Of a DNA stretch of 64,000 nt, positions 1 through 8,749 are shown one piece after another. The number at the start of each line of letters is the position of its first letter. Within the stretch, counting starts at the first letter, position 1. The stretch is from Treponema primitia ZAS-2 (GTDB lineage: Bacteria > Spirochaetota > Spirochaetia > Treponematales > Breznakiellaceae): positions 3,038,001 to 3,102,000 of the forward strand of contig NC_015578.1 in assembly GCF_000214375.1 (NCBI RefSeq), given 5' to 3'. A model generated the notes under the pieces. That model saw only the letters and a program-made list of their open reading frames with translations. It did no database searches and was not told where the DNA came from. The position numbers were made by a program, and so were the translations under genes.

Positions 1-542
1 TCTTCATATGCCCATGTATATAACTCACCTGTGGTCTCGAAATAACAGATAAAAAACCCTGGATCAAGGCGGTTTTTTAGTTCCCCAGCTATTTTTGCTT
101 TAACACTTCCGGTTGAAAGGTGGGAAAAAAGGCGTATAAATACCGAATGGCCTTGCACATCGGGGCAGCGCCGTGTGAGAGCGGCTCCCTGTTTGTAGCC
201 TTTCTTAAATTCAAAGCCTAAGGTCTGCCGTGTACCAGATACGGCTTTTAGCTCAACGATCTGGCCGTCGATGATGGTATCGGCAGAGAGTACACCCAGG
301 GCATCGGCATCCTCCTGTTCGGGAAGGAAGTAAACGGCGCTTCCCCGGCTGGTCAATATGCGTACTTGATCGATTTCCCAGGCTAATTTTGCACTTTCCC
401 GTGAAGAAGCTGCTATGCGGGATTTGGCTACCCAGATATGCGGCTCTTTCTGTACCCACTCCTCACCCGAGAAGAGGGTAGAAGCAAGGGCAAGGGACTT
501 TTCGGCGTTGATCCTGCGCCGTTCCGGGGAAATATACTCCAT
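1..542 (-). CDS. BECR-fold nuclease-domain protein (CdiA-CT/phage-barnase-like), 3' end beyond the window
   Basis: This open frame runs off the left edge; about 180 codons are visible. The first Met after an upstream in-frame stop is at 542. The N-terminal 60 residues are basic and helical. From about residue 95 the frame reads ADTIIDGQIVELKAVSG, then basic residues and a beta-rich stretch (HSVFIRLFSH, FFICYFETTGELY). An xDG..vElK strand followed by Lys/Arg-rich helices and beta strands is the layout of BECR nuclease domains found at the C-termini of CdiA toxins and phage head proteins. That assignment is by pattern only. It is divergent from the methyltransferase at 651. It could be a phage or polymorphic-toxin remnant; no immunity gene is visible in the window. 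Confidence 0.45.
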   Translation of the reverse strand, partial: MEYISPERRRINAEKSLALASTLFSGEEWVQKEPHIWVAKSRIAASSRESAKLAWEIDQVRILTSRGSAVYFLPEQEDADALGVLSADTIIDGQIVELKAVSGTRQTLGFEFKKGYKQGAALTRRCPDVQGHSVFIRLFSHLSTGSVKAKIAGELKNRLDPGFFICYFETTGELYTWAYE

Positions 543-612
543 AAAAGTATCATAAGCGGAAAAAAGAGGAAGGAAAAGGGTAGGCCCACCATAAGCATAA
601 AAATATATACAC

Positions 613-641
613 TTGAACGATTTTTTGAGATCAAGTATAAT
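613..641 (+). promoter_or_regulatory. sigma70-like promoter of the methyltransferase gene
   Basis: The -35 box is TTGAAC (613-618), the spacer is 17 nt and the -10 box is TATAAT (636-641). The expected transcription start falls within about 3 nt of the ATG at 651, so the message would be leaderless. No Shine-Dalgarno sequence is seen before that ATG. Confidence 0.55.
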
Positions 642-650
642 TTTGTTTTA

Positions 651-1790
651 ATGGGTGGGCAATTAGACTTAGTTGATATAAAGATTCAAGAAGGTTTACG
701 CGAAAAAGAGCCCTACCTAACCCAGCAACTGATTACTTATATTGGCAACAAACGGGCATTATTGGATTTCATTGGAACCGGGGTAAACCGGGTCCAAGCC
801 AGGCTGCAGAAACAAAAATTAGCTATTTTTGATGTTTTTAGCGGCTCCGGTATCGTATCCCGTTATTTTAAGCAATTTTCAAAACTGTTAGTCGTAAATG
901 ATTTAGAAAAATATACAAAGATTATCAATACCTGTTACTTGTCAAATGAAGATGAGATAGATGTAGGAAAACTAAAAAATTACTATAACGAAATCGTTTT
1001 TGAAGCATCCAACACTATCAAGAAGGGCATAATAGCGGAATTATATGCGCCCCAGGATGACACAAACATTAAACCTGACGAAAGGGTATTTTATACCGTT
1101 AGGAATGCAATGTATATTGATACGGTACGGCAATTGATTGAAAAAATACCCAGGCCGGAACAGGCTTATTTTCTCGCACCATTATTATCAGAGGCATCGA
1201 TTCATGCCAATACTTCAGGAGTATTTAAGGGGTTTTATAAAAACAAAGAAACCGGAATCGGCCAGTTTGGCGGGAAAAACCAGGATGCGTTATTTCGCAT
1301 AACCGGGAATATAAAATTACCCTTCCCGATTTTTAGCAACTTCAATTCGGATGTACTCATCTACAATGGCGATTCAAATAAAATTATTGCGGAAGCGCCT
1401 GAAGTAGACCTGGCATATTTAGATCCCCCATACAATCAGCATCCCTATGGCTCCAATTATTTTATGCTTAATTTGATTCTTGATTATAAGTACCCTGAAA
1501 GCACAAGCAAGATATCAGGGATACCGGATAATTGGGCCAGATCGAATTATAACAAAGGAAATTATGCATGCCAGGTATTAACAGAATTAGTAACAAATAT
1601 TAAGGCGAAGTTTATTCTTATTTCATTTAACTCGGAGGGATTTATAAGCCTTGAGCAAATGACGAATATTTTAACCAGGATAGGCCGCGTTGAGATTTTG
1701 GAGACAAAATATAATACCTTTAGGGGCAGCAGGAATCTCGGTAAGCGGGAAATACATGTTAAGGAGTATTTGTATTTGCTGGAGAAATAA
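651..1790 (+). CDS. D12-class N6-adenine DNA methyltransferase
   Basis: A protein of about 379 residues that should transfer a methyl group from SAM to adenine N6 in a specific DNA site. The N-terminal motif YIGNKRALLDFI and the SAM-binding FDVFSGSGIVSRYF are typical of the D12 class (Dam-like, alpha). The catalytic motif IV is LDPPYNQHPYGSNYF. The frame is open back to 438, but the ATG at 651 is preferred because a good -10 box ends at 641 and homology starts just after it. The gene is more AT-rich than the fatty-acid genes downstream, which suggests transfer. No intact restriction enzyme is beside it, so it could be an orphan methylase or the survivor of a restriction-modification system. 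Its site specificity cannot be read from the sequence. Confidence 0.85.
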   Translation: MGGQLDLVDIKIQEGLREKEPYLTQQLITYIGNKRALLDFIGTGVNRVQARLQKQKLAIFDVFSGSGIVSRYFKQFSKLLVVNDLEKYTKIINTCYLSNEDEIDVGKLKNYYNEIVFEASNTIKKGIIAELYAPQDDTNIKPDERVFYTVRNAMYIDTVRQLIEKIPRPEQAYFLAPLLSEASIHANTSGVFKGFYKNKETGIGQFGGKNQDALFRITGNIKLPFPIFSNFNSDVLIYNGDSNKIIAEAPEVDLAYLDPPYNQHPYGSNYFMLNLILDYKYPESTSKISGIPDNWARSNYNKGNYACQVLTELVTNIKAKFILISFNSEGFISLEQMTNILTRIGRVEILETKYNTFRGSRNLGKREIHVKEYLYLLEK

Positions 1791-1867
1791 GTGGGGCAAC
1801 TTGCAACGCAATTCACCGCGCATAAAGACGAGGTCCATGATTTCGATGTGTTTTTTATCCCCAATCA

Positions 1868-1890
1868 TGACAAATTCACCAATTTTGTCA
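1868..1890. promoter_or_regulatory. 23-bp operator-like palindrome, copy 1
   Basis: A 23-bp inverted repeat with perfect 7-bp arms, TGACAAA and TTTGTCA. It lies just upstream of the -35 box of the fabV-acc promoter. The same arms and the same 23-bp length recur at 1934-1956, which makes a dimeric regulator site likely. The regulator is unknown. Confidence 0.6.
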
Positions 1891-1899
1891 TAATACCCC

Positions 1900-1927
1900 T
1901 TGACTTATTCCCGGAATTTGCTAATAT
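1900..1927 (+). promoter_or_regulatory. sigma70-like promoter of the fabV-accBCDA operon
   Basis: The -35 box is TTGACT (1900-1905), the spacer is 16 nt and the -10 box is TAATAT (1922-1927). It sits between the two operator-like palindromes. The second palindrome covers the expected transcription start, so binding there should repress. Confidence 0.6.
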
Positions 1928-1933
1928 TAATTA

Positions 1934-1956
1934 TGACAAAATATCATTTTTTGTCA
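1934..1956. promoter_or_regulatory. 23-bp operator-like palindrome, copy 2
   Basis: A 23-bp inverted repeat with arms TGACAAAA and TTTTGTCA, spanning about +1 to +22 of the predicted fabV transcript and ending 14 nt before the start codon. It matches copy 1 at 1868-1890 in arm sequence and spacing. The centres are 66 bp apart. Confidence 0.6.
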
Positions 1957-1970
1957 CGCAAGGAGAAAAT

Positions 1971-3268
1971 ATGGTCATCAAACCCCTTATCAGGGACAAT
2001 ATTTGCATCAACAGCCACCCTCGGGGATGCGCCCGGGCGGTACGAAACCAGATTGGGTATGTGCGGAATACCTTGGCCGGCGGCAAAGAGCCGGGGGACC
2101 TCGAATCCCCCCAGGGTGCGCCTAAGCTGGTCTTAGTGGTAGGCTGCTCCACGGGCTACGGCCTGGCCAGCCGCATCTCCGCTGCCTTCGGGTACGGGGC
2201 TGTTACCGTGGGGGTTTCCTTTGAAAAGCCGCCTCAGCCACCAAACCGGGAACCCCGGGCTGGTACAATAACCGTATCTTTGACCTGGAAGCGGAAAAAG
2301 CTGGGCTGGTCTCCGTAAGCCTGGACGGCGACGCCTTTTCGGACGCCATGAAGGCGGATACCGCTCTGGCGATCCGGGAAGCTGCCCGGCAGGCGGGGAT
2401 TGCCCCAAAGGTGGACCTGATCATCTACTCCCTGGCATCCCCAGTACGGGTGGACCCCAAGACCGGTCTCATGCACCGTTCGGTAATTAAGCCCATCGGG
2501 AAAGCCTATTCAGGGAAAACCATCAATATGATTACCGGGCAAATCCGGGAGATCAGCGCCGAGCCTGCTACTGAGGAGGAGATTGCCAACACCGTGAAGG
2601 TCATGGGCGGCGAGGACTGGGAGCTCTGGATCGAGGCCCTGGAAAAAGCCGGTGTCCTGGCGCCTTCGGTGCGGACCATTGCCTACACCTACCTGGGGCC
2701 GGAACTTTCCTGGGACATCTACAAAAACGGTACCATAGGCCGGGCCAAGGAAGACCTGGAACGGGCGGGCCGGGCGATCAACCGGAAACTTTCCTCCCGT
2801 GGAGGCGCCGCATGGATATCCGTAAACAAGGCCCTGGTCACCCGGTCCAGTTCGGTGATCCCCATCATCCCCTTTTATATTTCCTGCCTTTTTAAGGTGA
2901 TGAAAGAAAAGGGTATCCACGAAGGCTGCATTGAACAGATAGTACGGCTGTACCGTGACCGTCTTTATACACCCCAAGCTGCGCAGGGAACTGCGCAGAA
3001 TCCCTGCAAGGTTCCTGTGGACAGCGAAGGGCGCATACGAATCGACGACTGGGAAATGCGGGAAGATGTGCAAAGGGAAACTGCGGCGCAAATAGAAAAG
3101 GTCACGGAAGAGAATATCTACGAGACTTCGGATATCACAGGTTTCAAGCACGATTTCCTGGAGATCCACGGCTTTGATGTTGAGGGGGTGGACTATGAAG
3201 AGGATGTGGACACCCTTCTGGGCGACGAATTGGACGCTATTGATGAGGAATTGTCCATCGGGGCGTAG
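1971..3268 (+). CDS. fabV: trans-2-enoyl-CoA/ACP reductase (FabV/Ter family), split by a one-base frameshift
   Basis: An NADH-dependent reductase of the C2=C3 bond of enoyl thioesters. The ATG at 1971 follows AGGAG with good spacing, and the start [20 protein letters not shown] matches Ter proteins. The NAD-binding stretch [16 protein letters not shown] is in the first frame. At 2224-2227 there are four A residues where five would keep the frame. After this point the +1 frame carries the expected [10 protein letters not shown] and the rest, including [15 protein letters not shown] and IRIDDWEM, to the stop at 3268. With one base added the protein is 432 residues, close to the family length of about 400. 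The break lies in a short homopolymer, so it may be a sequencing error, a real mutation or programmed slippage. Position at the head of the acc operon favours a role as the FASII enoyl reductase over a fermentative role. Confidence 0.88.
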
Positions 3269-3307
3269 GCGGCGCCGATATTCCGGTACGGAGAAGTGAA
3301 TTTTATT

Positions 3308-3901
3308 ATGAACGAAAATTTTATATTGAATTTGCTGGAAAAATTCAGCGCCAGCCAGGCAGCGGAACTGGACTTAAACGATGGGACCACGCGCCTGGTG
3401 CTTCGGAAAGAGGGGGCCTTTTCCGGACCGGCAGCCAATAGCGCAACAAGCTTGGTGGTCGGTAACGGATCAGGCCAGGCGCCAGGAGATATCGGCAAAT
3501 CAGGGCAAACAGGAACTAACAGTAATACTACCGACAACGATTATGCCAACAAGACCGGGGGATCAGTTCGCCTGGGTTTGCCTGCAGCCCCTATCGGCGG
3601 CGCTGCCATTTCTGCTGATTCTTCCGCTGCTAACAGTGCCGCCGCTCCTATTACCGCTGGTACAGAACTGATAACCAGCCCCATTGTGGCAAGCTATTAC
3701 GCATCTCCAAGCCCGGATGCGCCGCCCTTTGTGCGGCCCGGCACAAGGGTAAAAACCGGGGATACCCTGTGTATACTGGAAGCCATGAAGATGATGAACC
3801 ACCTGGAGGCGGAATTTGACTGCGAGATTATTGCGGTCAAGGCCGCTGGGGGAGACCTGGTCGAATACGGCCAAGCCCTTTTTGAAGTAAAGCGGCTCTA
3901 G
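3308..3901 (+). CDS. accB: biotin carboxyl carrier protein of acetyl-CoA carboxylase
   Basis: This protein carries the biotin that shuttles CO2 from AccC to the AccAD transferase. It is about 197 residues long. The N-terminal region is short and acidic or helical (LLEKFSASQAAELDL). A long Ala/Ser/Gly/Pro-rich flexible linker covers roughly residues 40-125. The C-terminal biotinyl domain has the motif EAMKMMNHLEAEF with the biotin-accepting lysine at about residue 161. The ATG at 3308 is preferred to a GTG at 3296 because the purine-rich GGAG at 3290 would overlap the latter. Second gene of the fabV-accBCDA operon. Confidence 0.93.
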   Translation: MNENFILNLLEKFSASQAAELDLNDGTTRLVLRKEGAFSGPAANSATSLVVGNGSGQAPGDIGKSGQTGTNSNTTDNDYANKTGGSVRLGLPAAPIGGAAISADSSAANSAAAPITAGTELITSPIVASYYASPSPDAPPFVRPGTRVKTGDTLCILEAMKMMNHLEAEFDCEIIAVKAAGGDLVEYGQALFEVKRL

Positions 3902-3921
3902 GGTATCAGGGAGACAGGGCT

Positions 3922-5253
3922 TTGATAAAAAGACTGCTGATCGCAAACCGGGGGGAAATAGCCGTCCGGATCATCCGCACTTGCCGGGAAATGGGGATAG
4001 AAACCACAGCGGTCTACTCCACCGCCGACCAGGACAGCCTCCATGTGCGTATGGCGGACAGGGCGGTGTGTATAGGCCCGCCCCCCTCCTCCCAAAGCTA
4101 CCTGAACGTCAATAACCTTATCATGGCGGCGGTAAACACCGGATGCGAGGCCATACACCCCGGAGTAGGATTTCTGTCTGAGAACGCCGCCTTTGCCAGG
4201 ACCGTCCGGGACAGGGGGCTCATCTTTATCGGGCCGGACCCGGAAACCATAGCATTACTGGGCGACAAGGTCAGGGCAAAAAATACTGCGGAAAAATTCG
4301 GCCTCCCGGTAACCCCCGGCTCAGGGCCCATGAAGGATCCAAAGGAAGCCCTTGCCCTAATACACGAAAAGCTGGGCTTCCCGGTGATCATTAAGGCTGC
4401 TGCTGGGGGCGGCGGCAAGGGTATGCGCATAGTCAGAGCCCCAGAAGAACTGGCGGAAAACCTTTCCATAGCCGCACAGGAGGCGGAGGCAAACTTTGCC
4501 GATGGTACGGTATTTATCGAACGCTACCTGGAAAACCCCCGGCATGTGGAGCTCCAAATCCTCGCCGACGGAAACGGCACTGTTGCTGTTCTTGGGGAGC
4601 GGGACTGTACGGTACAGAAAAATCACCAGAAGCTGATCGAGGAAAGCCCCTCCCCTGCCGTAACGCCGGCCATGCGGGAGCGTATGGCAGAAGGCGCAGT
4701 TCCCCTGTTCCGCGAATTGAAGTACCAGGGTGCGGGTACCATCGAATTTCTTGTAGAAGGTGAAAATTTCTACTTCATGGAAGTGAACGCCCGGGTACAG
4801 GTGGAACATCCGGTGAGCGAATTTGTCACGGGCATTGACATTATACGCCAGCAGATACTTTCTTGCACCGAAGGCCGCATGGAAATAAAGCCGGACCGGG
4901 TCCGCACCGAAGGCTGGGCCATGGAGTGCCGGATCAATGCCCTGAGCCCTGGGAAGATTACCCGGCTGGAAATACCCGGCGGGCCCGGTGTCCGTTTCGA
5001 TTCCTTTCTCTACACCGGCTGTGTCGTGCCCCCCCATTACGATTCCATGATAGCAAAACTAATCGTTCACGGGGCAAACCGAGAACAGGCCCTGGCCCGC
5101 ATGGAAAGGGCCTTGGAGGAACTGTTTATCGAGGGTATCAAAAACAACATAGCCCGGCAGCGGTGGATCATCAATAATACTACCTTTCGTTCCGGCAAAT
5201 TCGGAACATCCTATTACAGCGAAATTGAAAAGGAGGCTGAAAGTGCCCTCTGA
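3922..5253 (+). CDS. accC: biotin carboxylase subunit of acetyl-CoA carboxylase
   Basis: ATP-dependent carboxylation of the biotin on AccB. 443 residues, the normal length for a separate AccC. The N-terminal domain begins KRLLIANRGEIAVRIIRT. The ATP-grasp glycine loop is KAAAGGGGKGMRIV (about residues 156-169). Catalytic and metal-binding segments YFMEVNARVQVEHPVSE and AMECRINA are intact. It starts with TTG at 3922, 20 nt after accB, with a purine-rich AGGGAGACAGG upstream. Its end overlaps the start of accD by 11 nt, consistent with translational coupling. Confidence 0.95.
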   Translation: MIKRLLIANRGEIAVRIIRTCREMGIETTAVYSTADQDSLHVRMADRAVCIGPPPSSQSYLNVNNLIMAAVNTGCEAIHPGVGFLSENAAFARTVRDRGLIFIGPDPETIALLGDKVRAKNTAEKFGLPVTPGSGPMKDPKEALALIHEKLGFPVIIKAAAGGGGKGMRIVRAPEELAENLSIAAQEAEANFADGTVFIERYLENPRHVELQILADGNGTVAVLGERDCTVQKNHQKLIEESPSPAVTPAMRERMAEGAVPLFRELKYQGAGTIEFLVEGENFYFMEVNARVQVEHPVSEFVTGIDIIRQQILSCTEGRMEIKPDRVRTEGWAMECRINALSPGKITRLEIPGGPGVRFDSFLYTGCVVPPHYDSMIAKLIVHGANREQALARMERALEELFIEGIKNNIARQRWIINNTTFRSGKFGTSYYSEIEKEAESAL

Positions 5254-6067
5254 TGTTTGTCCCGGCTGCGGCATCCCCGGTGATGGGGAAGCGATTGCCG
5301 CAAATCTTAACACCTGCCCTTCCTGCGGCTACCATTACCGCATGGAGCCCGCAGAACGGATCGCCTATCTGGCGGACCCGGACAGTTTTTCTGAATTTTC
5401 AGCAAACCTCCGATCCCTTAACCCCATCGACCTTGCGGGGTACGAAGAAAAACTAAACGAGGCGGAAGCCAAGGCCCGGATGAAGGATGCGGTGATCACC
5501 GGGACCTGTACCATTGAAGGAAAACCGGCGATCCTGGGCCTCATGTCCTTCAATTTCATGGGGGGCTCCATGGGCTCCGTGGTGGGGGAAAAAGTCAGCC
5601 GTGCCCTACTCAGGGGCGCGGAAGAAAAAATCCCGGTAATCATCTATACCACCTCCGGAGGCGCCCGTATGCAGGAGGGGATCTTCTCCCTGATGCAGAT
5701 GGCGAAAACTTCCAGTGCTGCGGCGGAGCTGGACAAGGCGGGGGTCCCCTTCTTCATCGTTCTCTGCGATCCCACCACCGGAGGAGTCACCGCTTCTTTT
5801 GCCATGCTGGCTGACATCACCATTGCTGAGCCCGGTGCCCTCATCGGCTTTGCCGGTCCCCGGGTTATTGAAGGCACCATCAGGCAGACCCTGCCTGATG
5901 GTTTCCAGCGGGCGGAGTTTCAGCAGGAAAAGGGCTTCGTGGACCTGATCCTCCCCCGTAAAGATCAGCGCAGGGTCATTTCGGAACTTATGGATTTACA
6001 CCAAACAGGATCACAACCATGGAAGAATTACAAAGAAAGCGGCTATTCAAACGGAGACGCCTCATGA
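5243..6067 (+). CDS. accD: acetyl-CoA carboxylase carboxyltransferase subunit beta
   Basis: Forms the carboxyltransferase with AccA and transfers CO2 from biotin to acetyl-CoA to give malonyl-CoA. About 274 residues. The N-terminal zinc ribbon has two CxxC pairs (CPGCGIP and CPSCGYHYRM). The crotonase-like core contains TTSGGARMQEG and DPTTGGVTASFA. The GTG at 5243 is chosen because a perfect AAGGAGG lies 7 nt before it, inside the end of accC. The stop overlaps the accA start as ATGA. Confidence 0.94.
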   Translation: MPSDVCPGCGIPGDGEAIAANLNTCPSCGYHYRMEPAERIAYLADPDSFSEFSANLRSLNPIDLAGYEEKLNEAEAKARMKDAVITGTCTIEGKPAILGLMSFNFMGGSMGSVVGEKVSRALLRGAEEKIPVIIYTTSGGARMQEGIFSLMQMAKTSSAAAELDKAGVPFFIVLCDPTTGGVTASFAMLADITIAEPGALIGFAGPRVIEGTIRQTLPDGFQRAEFQQEKGFVDLILPRKDQRRVISELMDLHQTGSQPWKNYKESGYSNGDAS

Positions 6068-6993
6068 AAGATGACAGCCTTCAAAATAAAATAGCAGAAC
6101 TGAAGGAGCTCGCCCGTGCTTCAGGATTGGACCTGTCCAAAGAAATTGAGCAGCTTGAAGAAAAAGTGCGCTCAGTCTCCCGCAGCGCGGTCACCTGGAA
6201 ACAGGTGGAGCTGGCTCGCCATCCGGACAGGCCCTACGCGCTGGACTACATACACCGGATATTCGACAGTTTTATTGAGCTTCATGGGGATCGGGCCTAC
6301 GGGGACGATCCTGCAATTATCGGCGGCCTGGGCTTTCTTAACAGAAGGCCGGTAACAATACTGGCGAACCAGAAAGGCCGGACCCTGAAAGAAAACGTCC
6401 GCCGCAACCACGGCATGGCAAACCCCGAGGGGTACCGGAAGGCCCTGCGCCTGGCCAAAGAAGCGGAAAAATTCCGCCGCCCCATCATCACCTTTGTGGA
6501 CACCGCCGGGGCGTATCCGGGTATAGGCGCAGAAGAACGGGGTATAGGGGAAGCTATTGCCCGGAACCTCCGGGAATTCAGCCAGCTAAAAACACCCATA
6601 GTGTGCGTCATCATCGGCGAAGGCGGCTCCGGAGGCGCCCTGGGGCTCTGTGTGGGGGACAAGATCTATATGCTGGAAAACGCCATCTATTCGGTCATCA
6701 GCCCCGAAGGGGGCGCCTCACTGCTGCTCCGGGACGCCGGGCGGGCCAAGGACGCCGCAGCAATGCTGCGGATCACCAGCGCAGACCTGCTGGAATTTAA
6801 GGTAATCAACGGCGTTATACCGGAACCGGAGGGAGGCGCCCATATCGACCCAAACAGGACCGCCCAGGCCATCAAGGATGTACTGGTACAGGATCTGATG
6901 GACCTGGGCGGAAGAAATCCCTCGGTACTGGTCCGCTACCGGAACCAGAAGATACGGAAGGCGGGGCACTGGAACGAAGGGCTTACCCCGTAA
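6064..6993 (+). CDS. accA: acetyl-CoA carboxylase carboxyltransferase subunit alpha
   Basis: The partner of AccD in the carboxyltransferase. About 309 residues. It has a coiled-coil-like N-terminus (LQNKIAELKELARASG), then DYIHRIFDSFIELHGDRAYGDD, TFVDTAGAYPGIGAEERG and IIGEGGSGGALGL, all hallmark AccA segments. The start is the ATG at 6064, in a 4-nt overlap with the accD stop. It is the last gene of the operon and ends 7 nt from the end of the convergent acyl-CoA dehydrogenase; no clear terminator fits between them. All four acc subunits in one operon with fabV point to malonyl-CoA supply for fatty-acid synthesis. Confidence 0.95.
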   Translation: MKDDSLQNKIAELKELARASGLDLSKEIEQLEEKVRSVSRSAVTWKQVELARHPDRPYALDYIHRIFDSFIELHGDRAYGDDPAIIGGLGFLNRRPVTILANQKGRTLKENVRRNHGMANPEGYRKALRLAKEAEKFRRPIITFVDTAGAYPGIGAEERGIGEAIARNLREFSQLKTPIVCVIIGEGGSGGALGLCVGDKIYMLENAIYSVISPEGGASLLLRDAGRAKDAAAMLRITSADLLEFKVINGVIPEPEGGAHIDPNRTAQAIKDVLVQDLMDLGGRNPSVLVRYRNQKIRKAGHWNEGLTP

Positions 6994-7000
6994 CCAGAGA

Positions 7001-8737
7001 CTACACCGCCCCTTGTCCGATAACCGCCGCATAGTCTTGCAGCAATGTCGCATCATCCCCGGTAATAAAACTACGGCTCGCCTCTATGCGGGAAGGCATC
7101 TTAGCGATGAAGATCGCTGCCACCTTGAGCTTCCGCTCACTGTGGACTCCGTCCCGCAAGAGCAGGTAGCTGATAACCAGATCGGTAGCCATTTCCACAA
7201 GCCTGCGGGAATGGTAGCTAAGAAACTGCTCGTGCCCTTCGCCCTTATAGGCTTTCACATAGACCAGGGTTTCGTCGAAGATCTTCCGGGAGGCGCGGAC
7301 CTTTGCCAACAGCTCTCCTGCGTTGGGATAGTCCGCCTGATCGTACTCGTCCAGGATGGATTGGGCTATGCCGGATGTTACCGGGCCTATGGCGGCCACT
7401 ACCTGAAGCTGGGTGGTCCCTTCGTAGATGTTGGTGATCCGGGCGTCCCGGTAATGCCGTTCAGCGTTGAATTCCTTCATGTAGCCCGTGCCGCCGTGGA
7501 TCTGGATGGCGTCGTAGGCAACCTTGTTCGCCATTTCCGTGGCGTAGGCTTTGACCATGGGGGTGAAGAAACCCGCCAGCTTGGCATACTTCTTTTTGTC
7601 ATCCACAATGTCGCCCTTCTGATCAGGGTGGGCTTCGGAGTAATCTTCCAGGGCTTCCTTAAGGTCCACGAAACGGGCAGTTTCGTAGAGCAGGGAACGG
7701 CCCGCTTCCACAGCAACTTTCATCTCCGTGAGCATCTCGAACACCGGGGGCAGACTCCGTACCGGCGCGTCGAACTGTATGCGCTTGGCCGCGTAGAGGT
7801 CTGCTTCACGGTAGGCCGCTTCGGCTATGCCCACCGCCTGGGCGGCAATGCCGAGCCGGGCGTTATTCATGAGCCACATGGTGTACTTGGTGAGCCCCCG
7901 CTGGCGTTCCCCCACTAATTCTGAGGGGGCTTTATTGAACTGCAATTCGCAGGTAGGGGAACCGTGGATGCCCAGCTTGTGTTCCAGCCGGCGGATGATC
8001 ATTTTTTCGTCCCGTTTGTAAAGAAAGAAGGAAAGCCCCCGGGCGCCTTTACCCTTTTCTTCACTCCGGGCCAGCACTAAACCTATGGTCCCGCAGCCGT
8101 TGGTGATAAAGCGTTTGACCCCGCTGAGATACCACTTGCCGTCTTCACCCTGGACTGCCTTGAGGTTCACCGCCTGGAGATCGCTCCCCGCATCGGGCTC
8201 AGTTAGTATCATTGAGGAGTCCCATTCGCCGGAACAGAGTTTTGGCAAAACAGCTTTTTTCTGTTCTTCCGAGGCGAACTTGTTGATGGTACCGGCTATA
8301 TCCTGCTGGAGACCGAAGTTGAGGGACGATCCATCTGCCCGGGAAAGTATTTCTGCGGCAATACACAGTATCGTTGAAGGCATATTGAGGCCCCCGTACT
8401 GCCGGGGCACGCAGAAGCCCAGAAGGTCAGCCTGGGCGAACATATCCATAGCCTTTTGGGTGGCGGGGTTCAGTGTTACCTGATTGGTCGCCAAATCCAG
8501 GACAGGCCCTTCCTCGTCAACCTTGGGGGCGTTGGGGGCGATGAACTCCCCGCAAATTTCCCCGATGATAGAAAGGACCCGCTTGTAGGAATCCTTTGCA
8601 TCCGCCGCATCCTTGGGCGCGTAGGAATACTGCTGGGCCTGGGTAAATTCCTCTTCCTTGAAGCGGATGATTCGGTCCAGGTCCATGTGTTCCAGGTGAA
8701 ATAAAATATCTTCGTTATCGTTTAAAAAGTTTTCCAT
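7001..8737 (-). CDS. acyl-CoA dehydrogenase, long form with C-terminal extension
   Basis: A FAD enzyme interconverting acyl-CoA and 2-enoyl-CoA with an electron-transferring flavoprotein as partner. It is 578 residues, about 200 longer than short-chain ACADs. FAD and substrate segments ILTEPDAGSDLQ and GVKRFITNG lie at about residues 180-220. The helical domain carries QIHGGTGYMKEFNAERHYRDARI, and the catalytic glutamate is in NIYEGTTQLQ. The last 120 residues are a helical extension as in FadE-like or VLCAD-like enzymes. It is the last gene of etfB-etfA-acd, 12 nt after etfA. No thiolase, crotonase or hydroxyacyl-CoA dehydrogenase is next to it, so the substrate chain length and the direction in vivo are open. 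Confidence 0.9.
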   Translation of the reverse strand: MENFLNDNEDILFHLEHMDLDRIIRFKEEEFTQAQQYSYAPKDAADAKDSYKRVLSIIGEICGEFIAPNAPKVDEEGPVLDLATNQVTLNPATQKAMDMFAQADLLGFCVPRQYGGLNMPSTILCIAAEILSRADGSSLNFGLQQDIAGTINKFASEEQKKAVLPKLCSGEWDSSMILTEPDAGSDLQAVNLKAVQGEDGKWYLSGVKRFITNGCGTIGLVLARSEEKGKGARGLSFFLYKRDEKMIIRRLEHKLGIHGSPTCELQFNKAPSELVGERQRGLTKYTMWLMNNARLGIAAQAVGIAEAAYREADLYAAKRIQFDAPVRSLPPVFEMLTEMKVAVEAGRSLLYETARFVDLKEALEDYSEAHPDQKGDIVDDKKKYAKLAGFFTPMVKAYATEMANKVAYDAIQIHGGTGYMKEFNAERHYRDARITNIYEGTTQLQVVAAIGPVTSGIAQSILDEYDQADYPNAGELLAKVRASRKIFDETLVYVKAYKGEGHEQFLSYHSRRLVEMATDLVISYLLLRDGVHSERKLKVAAIFIAKMPSRIEASRSFITGDDATLLQDYAAVIGQGAV

Positions 8738-8749
8738 AGATGACTCCTA

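Noticed and set aside
438-650. Upstream extension of the methyltransferase frame to an ATG at 438
   Set aside because: The extension overlaps the divergent nuclease gene and includes the promoter; conserved sequence begins only after the ATG at 651.
1791-1970. Frame continuing directly from the methyltransferase stop into fabV, possibly a restriction-enzyme fragment
   Set aside because: It contains both operators and the promoter of fabV, and the 60 residues match nothing I recognise. The AGGAG-preceded ATG at 1971 is a clear start.
7013-7918. Plus-strand 301-codon frame antisense to the acyl-CoA dehydrogenase
   Set aside because: A shadow frame in GC-rich coding DNA; the minus strand encodes a full ACAD with all motifs.
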